A stretch of 64,000 bases of DNA, taken from an uncultured Lachnospiraceae bacterium (GTDB taxonomy: Bacteria > Bacillota > Clostridia > Lachnospirales > Lachnospiraceae). The notes under the pieces were generated by a model, which was given only the letters and a program-made list of their open reading frames with translations, had not been told where the DNA came from and ran no database searches. Made by a program: the position numbers and the translations under genes. The stretch is from positions 26,378-90,377 of the forward strand of contig CAMRSM010000016.1 in assembly GCA_947053345.1 (NCBI GenBank), in the 5' to 3' direction. Below, one piece after another: positions 31,575 to 39,950 of the stretch; the first letter of the stretch is position 1; each line of letters starts with the position of its first letter.

Positions 31575-34523
31575 ATGGATTTCAGCAAAAAAGGCATTAT
31601 AAAAAAACAGCACCAGATCAAATCCTGGTCAAAGCGCCTTGTATCCAAATCGCGGGTATTCGCGTTCCGGGCAGCGCTGATCGCAGTGCTCGCATTCGGC
31701 ATCTTTGCCTGTGTCTCGGTCTTCGGCGCAATGAAAGGTATGATTGACGACGCGCCCGAACTTTCCCAGATCAACATTGACCCGGAGAAGTTCACAACCC
31801 ATATTTATTACAGCGACGGCTCCGTTTCCGGCACCGTCGTCGGCGTGGAGTCAAACCGCATCCTTGTCACCTCCGAGCAGATTCCCAAGGTCTTAAAAGA
31901 CTGCTTTGTCGCCATTGAGGACGAGCGTTTCTACGAGCACGACGGCATTGACTTGCCCGGCATCGTGCGCGCCGGTTACTCCGGCATCAAATCCGTTCTC
32001 AACCACACCGGCGGCCTGCTCGACTACGGCGGGAGTACAATCACGCAGCAGCTCTTAAAAATCCGCGTGTTCGGCTACGGAAACGAAAAATACGCGATCG
32101 ACAAGATCACGCGAAAGGTGCAGGAGCAGTACCTAGCGATCCAGCTCGAGGATGCCTACACCAAGGACGAAATATTAGTTGCCTACATGAACAACATCAA
32201 CCTCGGCAACCGCTCCTTCGGCGTGCAGATGGCGGCGCTGAATTATTTCGGCAAAAACGTGTGGGAACTGACGCTCTCCGAATCCGCCGTGATCGCTGCG
32301 ATTGCACTCTCCCCTGTCCGCCAGAACCCGATCACCTACCCGGAGAGAAACGCGGAACGCCGCCAGAGCTGCCTTGAAAAAATGCTGGAGCTTGGCCTGT
32401 GCTCCCCGGCAGAATTTGATGAGGCCATCAACGACGAAGTTTACGCGCGCATCAAAAATTACGCTTATGAAAACAACGAGGAAGTTTACTACTCGTATTT
32501 TAACGACGAGGTCATCCGCCAAGTGCTCGACGACCTTGAGGCGGCCGGTTACTCCCCGGAACTCGCGGAAGACCTTGTATACAGCGGCGGTCTTGACATT
32601 TACACGACACAGGACAAGGATATCCAGGCCGTTGTGGATTCCGTCTACTGCGATGAGTCCAATTTCCCTGAGCTTGGCAACGAGACCGGTTCGTTTTACG
32701 AGCTGACACAGGATTACTCCGTCTCCATCCTCAAAGCGGACGAGACCCCGGAGCACTATCAGTTCGGCCATATCCTGAACTATTACGCGGACTACAACGA
32801 TTCTGACCTGAAATTCTACCATGAGAATTACCGTTCCAGCCACCGGGGCATCAGCCGCTATACGACCGACCCGGATCTGCTGAACGAAATGATTGACAAA
32901 TTCATCGCCTCGGTCATGGAAGAGGGCGATTCGATATTGGCGGAACGCCCGCGCATCTACACACTGCAGCCGCAGTCTTCCTTCGTTGTGATTGACCAGA
33001 AGACCGGGCATGTGATGGCGGTTTACGGCGGCCGCGGCGAAAAGACCGGGAGCCTTACCCTAAACCGCGCCACGACAACGCTGCGGCAGGTAGGCTCCAC
33101 GTTTAAGGTGCTTGCCTCCTTCCTCCCGGCGCTCGACACTGCCGGAATGACGCTCGCTTCGGTTGCGGATGACGCGGAATACCACTATCCGGGAACCACC
33201 ACAAAGGTCACAAACTGGAACGGCGATATCTATGAGGGCCTGACCCCGATCCGGCGCGCCATCTACCGCTCCATGAACATCGTCGCCTGCCGCATTATGG
33301 AACAGGTCACACCGCAGGTATCGTTTGATTACCTCAAAAAGCTCGGCTTTACGACCCTTGTGGAGTCCCAGACGGACGATAACGGTAAGATTTACAGCGA
33401 TATCGGAATCCCGCTTGCACTCGGCGGTATCACGAACGGTGTCACGAACTTGGAGCTGACGGCGGCGTACGCGACCATCGCAAACAACGGCATTTACAAC
33501 CGCCCCGTATTTTACACCAAGGTTGTCGACCATAACGGCAAAGTCCTGCTCTCAAACGAATCCGCGTCCACACAGGTCATCAAGACCTCGACGGCCTATC
33601 TTTTGACCAACGCGATGCAGGATACGACAACGCTTGGAACGGGAACCAACCTCGCATTTAAGCAGGGGGAAGTAAACGATTATATCTCCGTGTACGCAAA
33701 ACGCAAATTTGGCATTACAACCGATGAGGAAGCATCTGCCAACGAGGAATACAAGGCATATGTCAGTGACCTGAAAACAAAGCTTTCCGGCATGCCGATC
33801 GCCGGAAAGACCGGTTCGTCACACTATACCGACCTCTGGTTTGTCGGCTATTCCCCATACTATACGGCGGCAATCTGGACCGGGTTTGACAACAATGTAA
33901 GACAGATCAACCGGAATTACCACCAGCATATGTGGCGCAAGATCATGGAACAGATCCACGTCGTCAAGGAGAAGGAGGCAACCAGCTTTGCCATGCCGGA
34001 TTCCATCCTGCGCGCGACAATCTGTACAAAATGCGGCAACCTCGCGGTCACCGGGCTGTGTGACCAGGTGGATGCCGTAAAGACCGAGATTTTCGCAAAG
34101 GGAACCGTGCCGACCGAGAAATGTACCTGCCATGTCAAGGCATCCATCTGCACCGTTTCCGACCAGTTAGCAAGTGTCTACTGCCCGGCAGAAACAACCA
34201 CGGAAAAGGTTTACCTGATCAAGGAAGAAACCTCTCCGACCTATGATACGCCGAACATCCTGCCGGCCGGGGAGGATGCTGTGACCTGCACGATCCACAC
34301 TGCAGAGACCGTGCTCCCGCCGGATACCGGGGAGGATCCGTCCGATCCTGATTTCCCGGATTTTCCTGATTTTCCGGACTTTCCGGATGTTTCCGATATC
34401 CCGGACGACTCGGACACGCCAAACCCTCCCGCCGATACAGGCCGGCCGATTGAGCCGGGAAATCCGGAGGAAGGGGATGAGGAAAGCGGAACCGGGACGG
34501 AGGACAGTCTCCCGGACGAATAG
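31575..34523 (+). CDS. Class A penicillin-binding protein (bifunctional peptidoglycan glycosyltransferase/transpeptidase)
   Basis: A 982-residue protein: short cytoplasmic basic N-terminus, one membrane segment (about residues 32-55), then a GT51 glycosyltransferase domain with EDERFYEHDGID (catalytic Glu near 115) and GGSTITQQLLK, and a transpeptidase domain with S*TFK (Ser near 508), SMN and KTGSSHYT. It polymerises and cross-links peptidoglycan outside the cell. The C-terminal 150 residues are unusual: a Cys-rich segment (TICTKCGNL, GLCDQ, KCTCHVK, YCPAET) then an acidic Pro-rich tail with DFPDFPDFPDFPD repeats. ATG at 31575 is chosen over 31569 for ribosome-site spacing. Confidence 0.94.
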   Translation: MDFSKKGIIKKQHQIKSWSKRLVSKSRVFAFRAALIAVLAFGIFACVSVFGAMKGMIDDAPELSQINIDPEKFTTHIYYSDGSVSGTVVGVESNRILVTSEQIPKVLKDCFVAIEDERFYEHDGIDLPGIVRAGYSGIKSVLNHTGGLLDYGGSTITQQLLKIRVFGYGNEKYAIDKITRKVQEQYLAIQLEDAYTKDEILVAYMNNINLGNRSFGVQMAALNYFGKNVWELTLSESAVIAAIALSPVRQNPITYPERNAERRQSCLEKMLELGLCSPAEFDEAINDEVYARIKNYAYENNEEVYYSYFNDEVIRQVLDDLEAAGYSPELAEDLVYSGGLDIYTTQDKDIQAVVDSVYCDESNFPELGNETGSFYELTQDYSVSILKADETPEHYQFGHILNYYADYNDSDLKFYHENYRSSHRGISRYTTDPDLLNEMIDKFIASVMEEGDSILAERPRIYTLQPQSSFVVIDQKTGHVMAVYGGRGEKTGSLTLNRATTTLRQVGSTFKVLASFLPALDTAGMTLASVADDAEYHYPGTTTKVTNWNGDIYEGLTPIRRAIYRSMNIVACRIMEQVTPQVSFDYLKKLGFTTLVESQTDDNGKIYSDIGIPLALGGITNGVTNLELTAAYATIANNGIYNRPVFYTKVVDHNGKVLLSNESASTQVIKTSTAYLLTNAMQDTTTLGTGTNLAFKQGEVNDYISVYAKRKFGITTDEEASANEEYKAYVSDLKTKLSGMPIAGKTGSSHYTDLWFVGYSPYYTAAIWTGFDNNVRQINRNYHQHMWRKIMEQIHVVKEKEATSFAMPDSILRATICTKCGNLAVTGLCDQVDAVKTEIFAKGTVPTEKCTCHVKASICTVSDQLASVYCPAETTTEKVYLIKEETSPTYDTPNILPAGEDAVTCTIHTAETVLPPDTGEDPSDPDFPDFPDFPDFPDVSDIPDDSDTPNPPADTGRPIEPGNPEEGDEESGTGTEDSLPDE

Positions 34524-34536
34524 AAAAGGCAAAAAA

Positions 34537-34583
34537 CAAAAAATTGTGCGGCCAGGAGTTTTCCCTGACCGCACGATTTTTTG
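34537..34583 (+). terminator. Intrinsic terminator after the penicillin-binding protein gene
   Basis: An A-rich arm with TTGTGCGGCCAGG pairs with CCTGACCGCACGA followed by TTTTTTG; about 20 paired positions with two G-U pairs. It may also work for the convergent spoVAE transcript. Confidence 0.88.
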
Positions 34584-34675
34584 TTTCTTTCGGACAGACA
34601 CAAATCCATCCCAACGCATGCTTTACATCGTTTTATATATCCCAAGCCCGCACTGCTATGACCTTTATCTTCCGT

Positions 34676-35035
34676 CTACGGAAGCTTCGGCTTTGATTTG
34701 AAAATAAGCGCGGCCAGATAACCGATCAGCAGCGCCCCGGAAATACCGACGGCAGTCTCCGAGAGCCCGCCTTTGAACAGCCCCAGAAAGCCGTCCGCAT
34801 CCACTGCTTTCTTCACACCCTGGAACAGCATGTTCCCAAAGCCTGCGAGAGGAACCGTCGCACCCGCCTTCGCCCATTCCGAAAACGGCTTGTAGAGCCC
34901 AAGCGCCCCAAGCAGGGAGCCGAGGCAGACAAGGATGACCATGATCCTGCCCGGCAGGAGCTTTGTCGTATCCATCAGAATCTGCACCAGCGCACAGATT
35001 GCCCCGCCCACCAAAAATGCTATCAGATAATCCAT
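34676..35035 (-). CDS. spoVAE: Stage V sporulation protein AE
   Basis: A 119-residue integral membrane protein with three or four hydrophobic segments and the SpoVAE-type phrases MDYLIAFLVGGAICALVQIL, KLLPGRIMVILVCLG and VPLAGFGNMLFQGV. SpoVA proteins form the inner spore-membrane channel for dipicolinic acid uptake during sporulation and release in germination. It lies 113 bp after spoVAD on the same strand. SpoVAC, normally the first gene of the trio, is absent here. Confidence 0.93.
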   Translation of the reverse strand: MDYLIAFLVGGAICALVQILMDTTKLLPGRIMVILVCLGSLLGALGLYKPFSEWAKAGATVPLAGFGNMLFQGVKKAVDADGFLGLFKGGLSETAVGISGALLIGYLAALIFKSKPKLP

Positions 35036-35148
35036 CGAAACACCCCTTTCCTCACACCGGAAAACAGCCCCGGTTCATTGTCGTGTCATATCTTCTCCCC
35101 TTCTGACCTGACAAATGCGGCCACAGCACATCCCCGTGACCCGTCCGC

Positions 35149-36183
35149 CTAGTCCCCGCAATGCTCCAGCACGATGGCGTGCGCGATCCCCGGCACACTG
35201 TTGCCCTCATTGAAGCTGACCGTGGACAAAAGGGCTCCGGTCGGGACAAAGAGCACACGCTTTAAGGCACCTTCGGATATTTTCTTTAAGAGATACCCGG
35301 TCAGCGTGACTGCCGAGCAGCCGCAGCCGCTGCCTCCCGCATCGGTCTTCTGGGTGGAAGCGTCATAAATTTCAATCCCGCAGTCCATATGCTGCTTTGT
35401 GATATCATAACCCTTCTCCTGCAAAAGCGCGATCAGGATTTCCTTTCCGACCACGCCGAGGTCCCCGGTGACAATCCGGTCATAATCCTCCGGCTTTCTG
35501 GAAAAGTCCTTTAAATGCTGGTAGATCGTATCACATGCCGCAGGTGCCATGCACGCCCCCATGTTCATTGAATCTTTCACGCCGTAATCAATCACCCGCC
35601 CCATCGTCGCGCCATATAGGCGCACACGGTATTTCTTCCTCTCATCCGAGAGCACAACCGCGCCGCTTCCCGTTACCGTCCAGGTCGCCGCCATCGGCCT
35701 CTGGTTTCCGTACGCGAGCGGGAAGCGGAATTGCTTTTCTGCCCCGGCAAAATGGCTTGACGTAATGGTAAGTGTATGTTTCGCATACCCGCCGTCCACC
35801 AAAACCGCACCCGCAAGCAATGCTTCCCCCATTGTGGAGCATGCCCCGTAAAGCCCCATTAACGGGATGGCAAGCTTCTCTACGCCAAAAGTAGTTGCAA
35901 TCAGCTGGCCAAGCAGGTCACCGCCCGCCATATAGCGGATGTCATCTGCCTTAAGCCCCGCATCGTCAATCGCGGCTTTCGCCGCGGAAAGCTGCATGTT
36001 GCTCTCCGCCTCCTCCCAGGTTTTCCCACCGAACATATCATCCCCGGATGTAATATCAAAATACGCGCCGAGCGGCCCCTCGCTTTCCAGCTTTCCCGCC
36101 ACGCTCGCCATACCGCCCACATAAACTCCGCGCCCGAACAAAAAGCTCTGTTTCCCAAGCGCTTTTTCCTCCTGTTGCTGCAT
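35149..36183 (-). CDS. spoVAD: Stage V sporulation protein AD
   Basis: A 344-residue protein with a thiolase-like fold, the dipicolinic-acid-binding component of the SpoVA channel. Typical SpoVAD stretches are seen: GACSTMGEALLAGAVLVDGG, DYGVKDSMNMGACMAPAA, DRIVTGDLGVVGKEI and GGSGCGCSAVTLTG. The start is ATG at 36183. Expression is expected in the forespore under sigma-G, but I could not find a convincing sigma-G promoter in the 250 bp upstream. SpoVAC is missing upstream; the adjacent gene is the divergent yihY. Confidence 0.95.
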   Translation of the reverse strand: MQQQEEKALGKQSFLFGRGVYVGGMASVAGKLESEGPLGAYFDITSGDDMFGGKTWEEAESNMQLSAAKAAIDDAGLKADDIRYMAGGDLLGQLIATTFGVEKLAIPLMGLYGACSTMGEALLAGAVLVDGGYAKHTLTITSSHFAGAEKQFRFPLAYGNQRPMAATWTVTGSGAVVLSDERKKYRVRLYGATMGRVIDYGVKDSMNMGACMAPAACDTIYQHLKDFSRKPEDYDRIVTGDLGVVGKEILIALLQEKGYDITKQHMDCGIEIYDASTQKTDAGGSGCGCSAVTLTGYLLKKISEGALKRVLFVPTGALLSTVSFNEGNSVPGIAHAIVLEHCGD

Positions 36184-36435
36184 TCCTCACTCACTCCTTT
36201 CCGCATCAAGCCCCTGAAAATCACTCTTGCCGGATGCTGTCTCCTTTGGCAGGAAGCGCCTTTTGCATTCTTGTTTCCTGCTTGCCCGCTAAGCTTAAAA
36301 TCCCCGTTTTTTCGCAATTTATGCGCAGCCTCGTTTCCCGCCCCAAAAAGAATACTATACTTTTCATCCTTTTTCTGTTAAAATGGTAAAGAATACATTT
36401 TTCAGGTAACATCAGATGCAAAAAGGAGAGGTTTC

Positions 36436-37347
36436 ATGATACGTTCACTGGTACGCTTAATCGATTCATTTTCAAAAAAACTCAGCTCTGACAATGTCAG
36501 TGCTTTTTCGACGCAGGCCGCCTTTTTCCTTATCATATCCTTTTTTCCGTTTGCAATGTTTTTACTGACACTTTTAAACTACCTCCCGTTCTCGAAACCG
36601 GAGCTGCTTTCCGCCATCGAATCCGTATTTCCGCAGACGGTCTCCGTCTACATATCGGACATCCTGGATGAGCTTCTGGAAAAATCAAACGGCACGGTGC
36701 TCTCCCTCACCGCGATCGCGACGCTGTGGACCTCCTCAAAAGGCTTTTACGCCGTCGTGCGGGGGTTGGATGCCATCTACCGCGCAAGCGGGAAGCGCAG
36801 TTATTTCTTTACCCGCATCTTGGCGGCACTCTACACGCTGCTCTTCGCCGTGCTTGTCGTCGCAGTGCTGTTCTTCTTCGTCTTCGGCAACCAGATTTAC
36901 CTTTTTTGCCTGAAGCATATCCCGATCCTTTCGGAGATGGCACTGTTGATCATCAGCGTGCGCACCCTCGTCGGCTTCTGTTTGATGATCCTTTTTTTCA
37001 CGCTCGTCTTCATCACGATGCCGAACCGAAAATCCTCCTTCTTCGCCGAACTTCCGGGGGCGATCCTCGCCTCGGCGGGCTGGATCGGTTTTTCCTACCT
37101 TTTTTCATTTTACATTGACAATTTCAGCAATTATTCCGCCACCTACGGCAGCCTGACTGCGGTCGTGCTCTGTATGCTCTGGTTCTACTCCTGTATGTAC
37201 ATTATGTTCATCGGCGCAGAAATTAACCAAGTGCTCGCAAACCCTGTTATCCGGGAAGCATTCCACACCCTTCTCGCCACCCGCAGGGAGCGCAGGAAAA
37301 AGAAAAACGGGCGGATCTCCCAAAATTCAAAATCCGATTCCCCATAA
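36436..37347 (+). CDS. YihY/BrkB-family membrane protein
   Basis: A 303-residue polytopic membrane protein with six hydrophobic segments. Family signatures: AFSTQAAFFLIISFFPFAM, TLWTSSKGFYAVVRGLDAIY, LPGAILASAGWIGFSYLFSFY and YGSLTAVVLCMLWFYSCMYIM, then a basic C-terminus. It was once thought to be RNase BN; the function of the family is now unassigned (envelope or transport). ATG at 36436 follows AAAAGGAGAGG. It is monocistronic and divergent from spoVAD. Confidence 0.92.
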   Translation: MIRSLVRLIDSFSKKLSSDNVSAFSTQAAFFLIISFFPFAMFLLTLLNYLPFSKPELLSAIESVFPQTVSVYISDILDELLEKSNGTVLSLTAIATLWTSSKGFYAVVRGLDAIYRASGKRSYFFTRILAALYTLLFAVLVVAVLFFFVFGNQIYLFCLKHIPILSEMALLIISVRTLVGFCLMILFFTLVFITMPNRKSSFFAELPGAILASAGWIGFSYLFSFYIDNFSNYSATYGSLTAVVLCMLWFYSCMYIMFIGAEINQVLANPVIREAFHTLLATRRERRKKKNGRISQNSKSDSP

Positions 37348-37353
37348 TAGCAG

Positions 37354-37398
37354 AATGCCGCACAGGAAATCAGGCTTTCCCGCGCGGCATTTCGTTTT
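37354..37398 (+). terminator. Intrinsic terminator after yihY
   Basis: AATGCCGC (37354-37361) pairs with GCGGCATT (37384-37391), with a loop of 22 nt, followed by TCGTTTTAT. Confidence 0.55.
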
Positions 37399-37485
37399 AT
37401 AATGGAGTTTCTGTTAATTCATGCAATTCTTTCCGCATGGAAGCTTTTGACGATGAAACTTCTTTCCACTCCGTATTGTTTCCGT

Positions 37486-39870
37486 TCAATATAAAAAGAT
37501 CAATTCCGTCCCCGTATAATAATGCGCAATGATCTCCTCGAAGTTTTTCCCCGCCTCGGTCATTTTCTTGACCCCGTTCTGGCTCATGCCGGTTCCATGC
37601 CCATAGCCTCCGCCAAAAAGACGCAGGGCTTTCAGCTTGCCGTCCTCCCGGATCTCATCAAAGACAACAAAGGCGCTCGGCAGCATCGACATATTTTTCA
37701 CCTCGCTGCCATCCCCGCGCACAAGCACTGCCGTTCCCGGCGCAAACGCCGTACGGATGGCAGTCTGGTAGCGGATCCGCTCTGTTTTTTGAGTTCCTTT
37801 CCCGTCCTCCCCCGTGTTTCCGGTGACCGATACTTCAAGTGCAATCCCGCTCTTCCCGCGCCCTGTCACCTCAACCCCCGTGACCGAAAAGAGGCCGGTC
37901 GCTTTTTTTAACTGCTTTACAAGCTGTTCATACGGCAGTTCTACGCTCCACCGGTACCATGAAAAATCCCGGTCGTATGTATCCACGGTATCCGCAAGGA
38001 TAAATTCCCTGAACTCTTCCTCCGAGGAAAAATCGACTTCCTCCTTTTCCTCATTCTGCAGATATCCGGTCAGGTAAGGAAGCGTCCCCGACCCCTCCCA
38101 GACTTCCCCGATGCTTGCCGTGTGCCCGCAGGAAGTCGAAAAATAGTAAGCCGTGATAACGGAACCGCCATATGCCGCCACCAATCCGTAAGTCTCCTTG
38201 ACTGCCAGAATAGAATCCTCGTTTTCCGCCACATTGTTGTATACCTGACTGCTCACACTGTCATCCACATGTGCCCCATATGCGCGGAAACGGCTTGCCA
38301 TCAGCTGGTTGAACGCGTAGCTCCTCGCACAGACCGCCTGCACCTTCAGCGCCTCATCCCCGTAGGAAGTCGGCATTTCACTTGGGATCACCGCGTACAG
38401 ATATTCCTCCATCGACAGCTCATTGACAAGGATCAGCCCCTCTTTTGCCGCCACAATCTCCATGCTGCCGCGGTAAGCGGGCTTTCCGCACGAGCGGCTG
38501 ACCGAAAACAGGGTGATCTTCCCCTCGCCGCCCACCGTCTCGACACAGATGCGTTCCTTGCTGTTTTTCTCCTCGGCGAACGAGACACTAAATTCCTCCC
38601 CCGCCTCGTACGTACGGCTCTTCCCGCCCCGCGTGACCGTAAACTCGCGGTCCGCGGTCATTTTAATATTCTCATGGTAATAGGATTCATAGCCGCTCGT
38701 GTTGATCAGTACACGGATCGTGTCCGCTTTCAGCCGCTCCTTGATCAGGGCCGCACATATTTTTCCGTCCGCGACAACAAAATCCGTGATCGAGTACCCG
38801 ACCAGGATCCTGTTTGTTTTCTCCATTGCCAGATCTCCGTATATTTTGTAGATCCGGAAATCTTCTGCAAGCGGCAGCCTCCCGTAGCCCTCAAGCTCAA
38901 TCTCCTTTTCCGAAGTCAGGAGCACCTTGCCTTGGACTACATCTTTTTTGACCGTGATCCCCACGATCTTTCCGTCCTCAAGCTCCAGGTCACATACCAT
39001 ATTCTCAAATCCCTGCGCAAGCGGCAGTTTTGCCTGGTAATCGACCGCATAGCCGTGCAGGAACACGGATATCTTGCTTTTTTCGGCCTCGGTGACCCAG
39101 ACATTCGGCACGGTCGCGGTCTTTTCAAGCCGCTCCTTTATGTACAGTATCTGACCGTCAAAACAGAGCGCCCGCACCGCCCTGTCCTTATAATCCTCCA
39201 TCGTGCGCTGCGCGGACTCTTGCAGGGCTTTTTTTACAACCGGGTCAACCAGGGGGGACTGCTCCTTTTCCGAAGTGAAAATCCCGCTGTAATCCTCACA
39301 CTTGTCATAGCGGTATATCTTCCCTTTTTCATCGTACAGCTTGTTATCCTCCAGCAGCAGGACATAAAAATCACGGTACTCCGGCAGCGGGCGTGCTTCC
39401 TCCAAAGCCTCCCCCTGTTTTTCAGAAAGCATGCCAAGGAGCTGCTCGTAAATTTCTAAAAATTCACTGAGGTAGACAATATCGTCCTCCTTCACCTGCA
39501 AAAGACGCTCCGGCAATCCTTCTACCAGCAGGCCATAGTCCAAACCCTCCCCCTCGCAAAAGGCGTATAATTGGTCACGGAAAATCCCGCAGGTAAGCTT
39601 TTCGCCGGGCACTTCCCCGTCTGCCTCCCCCTCCGCCGAAAGACAGGAGAGAAGCCACTGCGCCTTTTCCCCTGAAATCCCCTCATTTAAGTCATGCGGG
39701 GTAAAGACGGGCTCCTTATCACCGGTATCTGTGACGATATCCTCCCGCGGCTTCTCCTCCCCGCTGCCCTTCCCGAAAAAATTATAGATAAAAACGCCAG
39801 CCGACAAAATAACGCACACCGCGACAAGCACAATATTTTTTAATCTTTCCCGATCCCATTTTCCTCTCAT
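37486..39870 (-). CDS. Membrane-anchored SpoIID/LytB-domain protein, long form
   Basis: A 794-residue protein with one N-terminal anchor (about residues 12-32). The C-terminal 320 residues form the SpoIID/LytB domain: LILVNELSMEEYLYAVIPSEM, GDEALKVQAVCARSYAFNQL, YYFSTSCGHTASIGEVW and GGGYGHGTGMSQNGVKKM. SpoIID is a lytic transglycosylase acting on denuded glycan during engulfment; this protein is more than twice its usual length, with about 450 extra N-terminal residues of unknown fold. It could be the sporulation enzyme or a vegetative wall hydrolase. ATG at 39870 follows GGGG. The long open frame antisense to it is a shadow. Confidence 0.87.
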   Translation of the reverse strand: MRGKWDRERLKNIVLVAVCVILSAGVFIYNFFGKGSGEEKPREDIVTDTGDKEPVFTPHDLNEGISGEKAQWLLSCLSAEGEADGEVPGEKLTCGIFRDQLYAFCEGEGLDYGLLVEGLPERLLQVKEDDIVYLSEFLEIYEQLLGMLSEKQGEALEEARPLPEYRDFYVLLLEDNKLYDEKGKIYRYDKCEDYSGIFTSEKEQSPLVDPVVKKALQESAQRTMEDYKDRAVRALCFDGQILYIKERLEKTATVPNVWVTEAEKSKISVFLHGYAVDYQAKLPLAQGFENMVCDLELEDGKIVGITVKKDVVQGKVLLTSEKEIELEGYGRLPLAEDFRIYKIYGDLAMEKTNRILVGYSITDFVVADGKICAALIKERLKADTIRVLINTSGYESYYHENIKMTADREFTVTRGGKSRTYEAGEEFSVSFAEEKNSKERICVETVGGEGKITLFSVSRSCGKPAYRGSMEIVAAKEGLILVNELSMEEYLYAVIPSEMPTSYGDEALKVQAVCARSYAFNQLMASRFRAYGAHVDDSVSSQVYNNVAENEDSILAVKETYGLVAAYGGSVITAYYFSTSCGHTASIGEVWEGSGTLPYLTGYLQNEEKEEVDFSSEEEFREFILADTVDTYDRDFSWYRWSVELPYEQLVKQLKKATGLFSVTGVEVTGRGKSGIALEVSVTGNTGEDGKGTQKTERIRYQTAIRTAFAPGTAVLVRGDGSEVKNMSMLPSAFVVFDEIREDGKLKALRLFGGGYGHGTGMSQNGVKKMTEAGKNFEEIIAHYYTGTELIFLY

Positions 39871-39950
39871 AGCACCCCGTTTCCGCCTGCAAGGCATCCG
39901 TCCCCGGCTTGTCTTTTCCTAATGGTAAGTATATGAGCAACCGGAAAAAA

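Noticed and set aside
38122..39459. A 445-codon open frame on the plus strand
   Set aside because: It lies fully antisense to the SpoIID-domain gene, has no ribosome binding site and no recognisable motif; it is a shadow of a GC-rich gene. Similar antisense frames at 32175-33011, 25133-26077 and 62672-63574 were dropped for the same reason.
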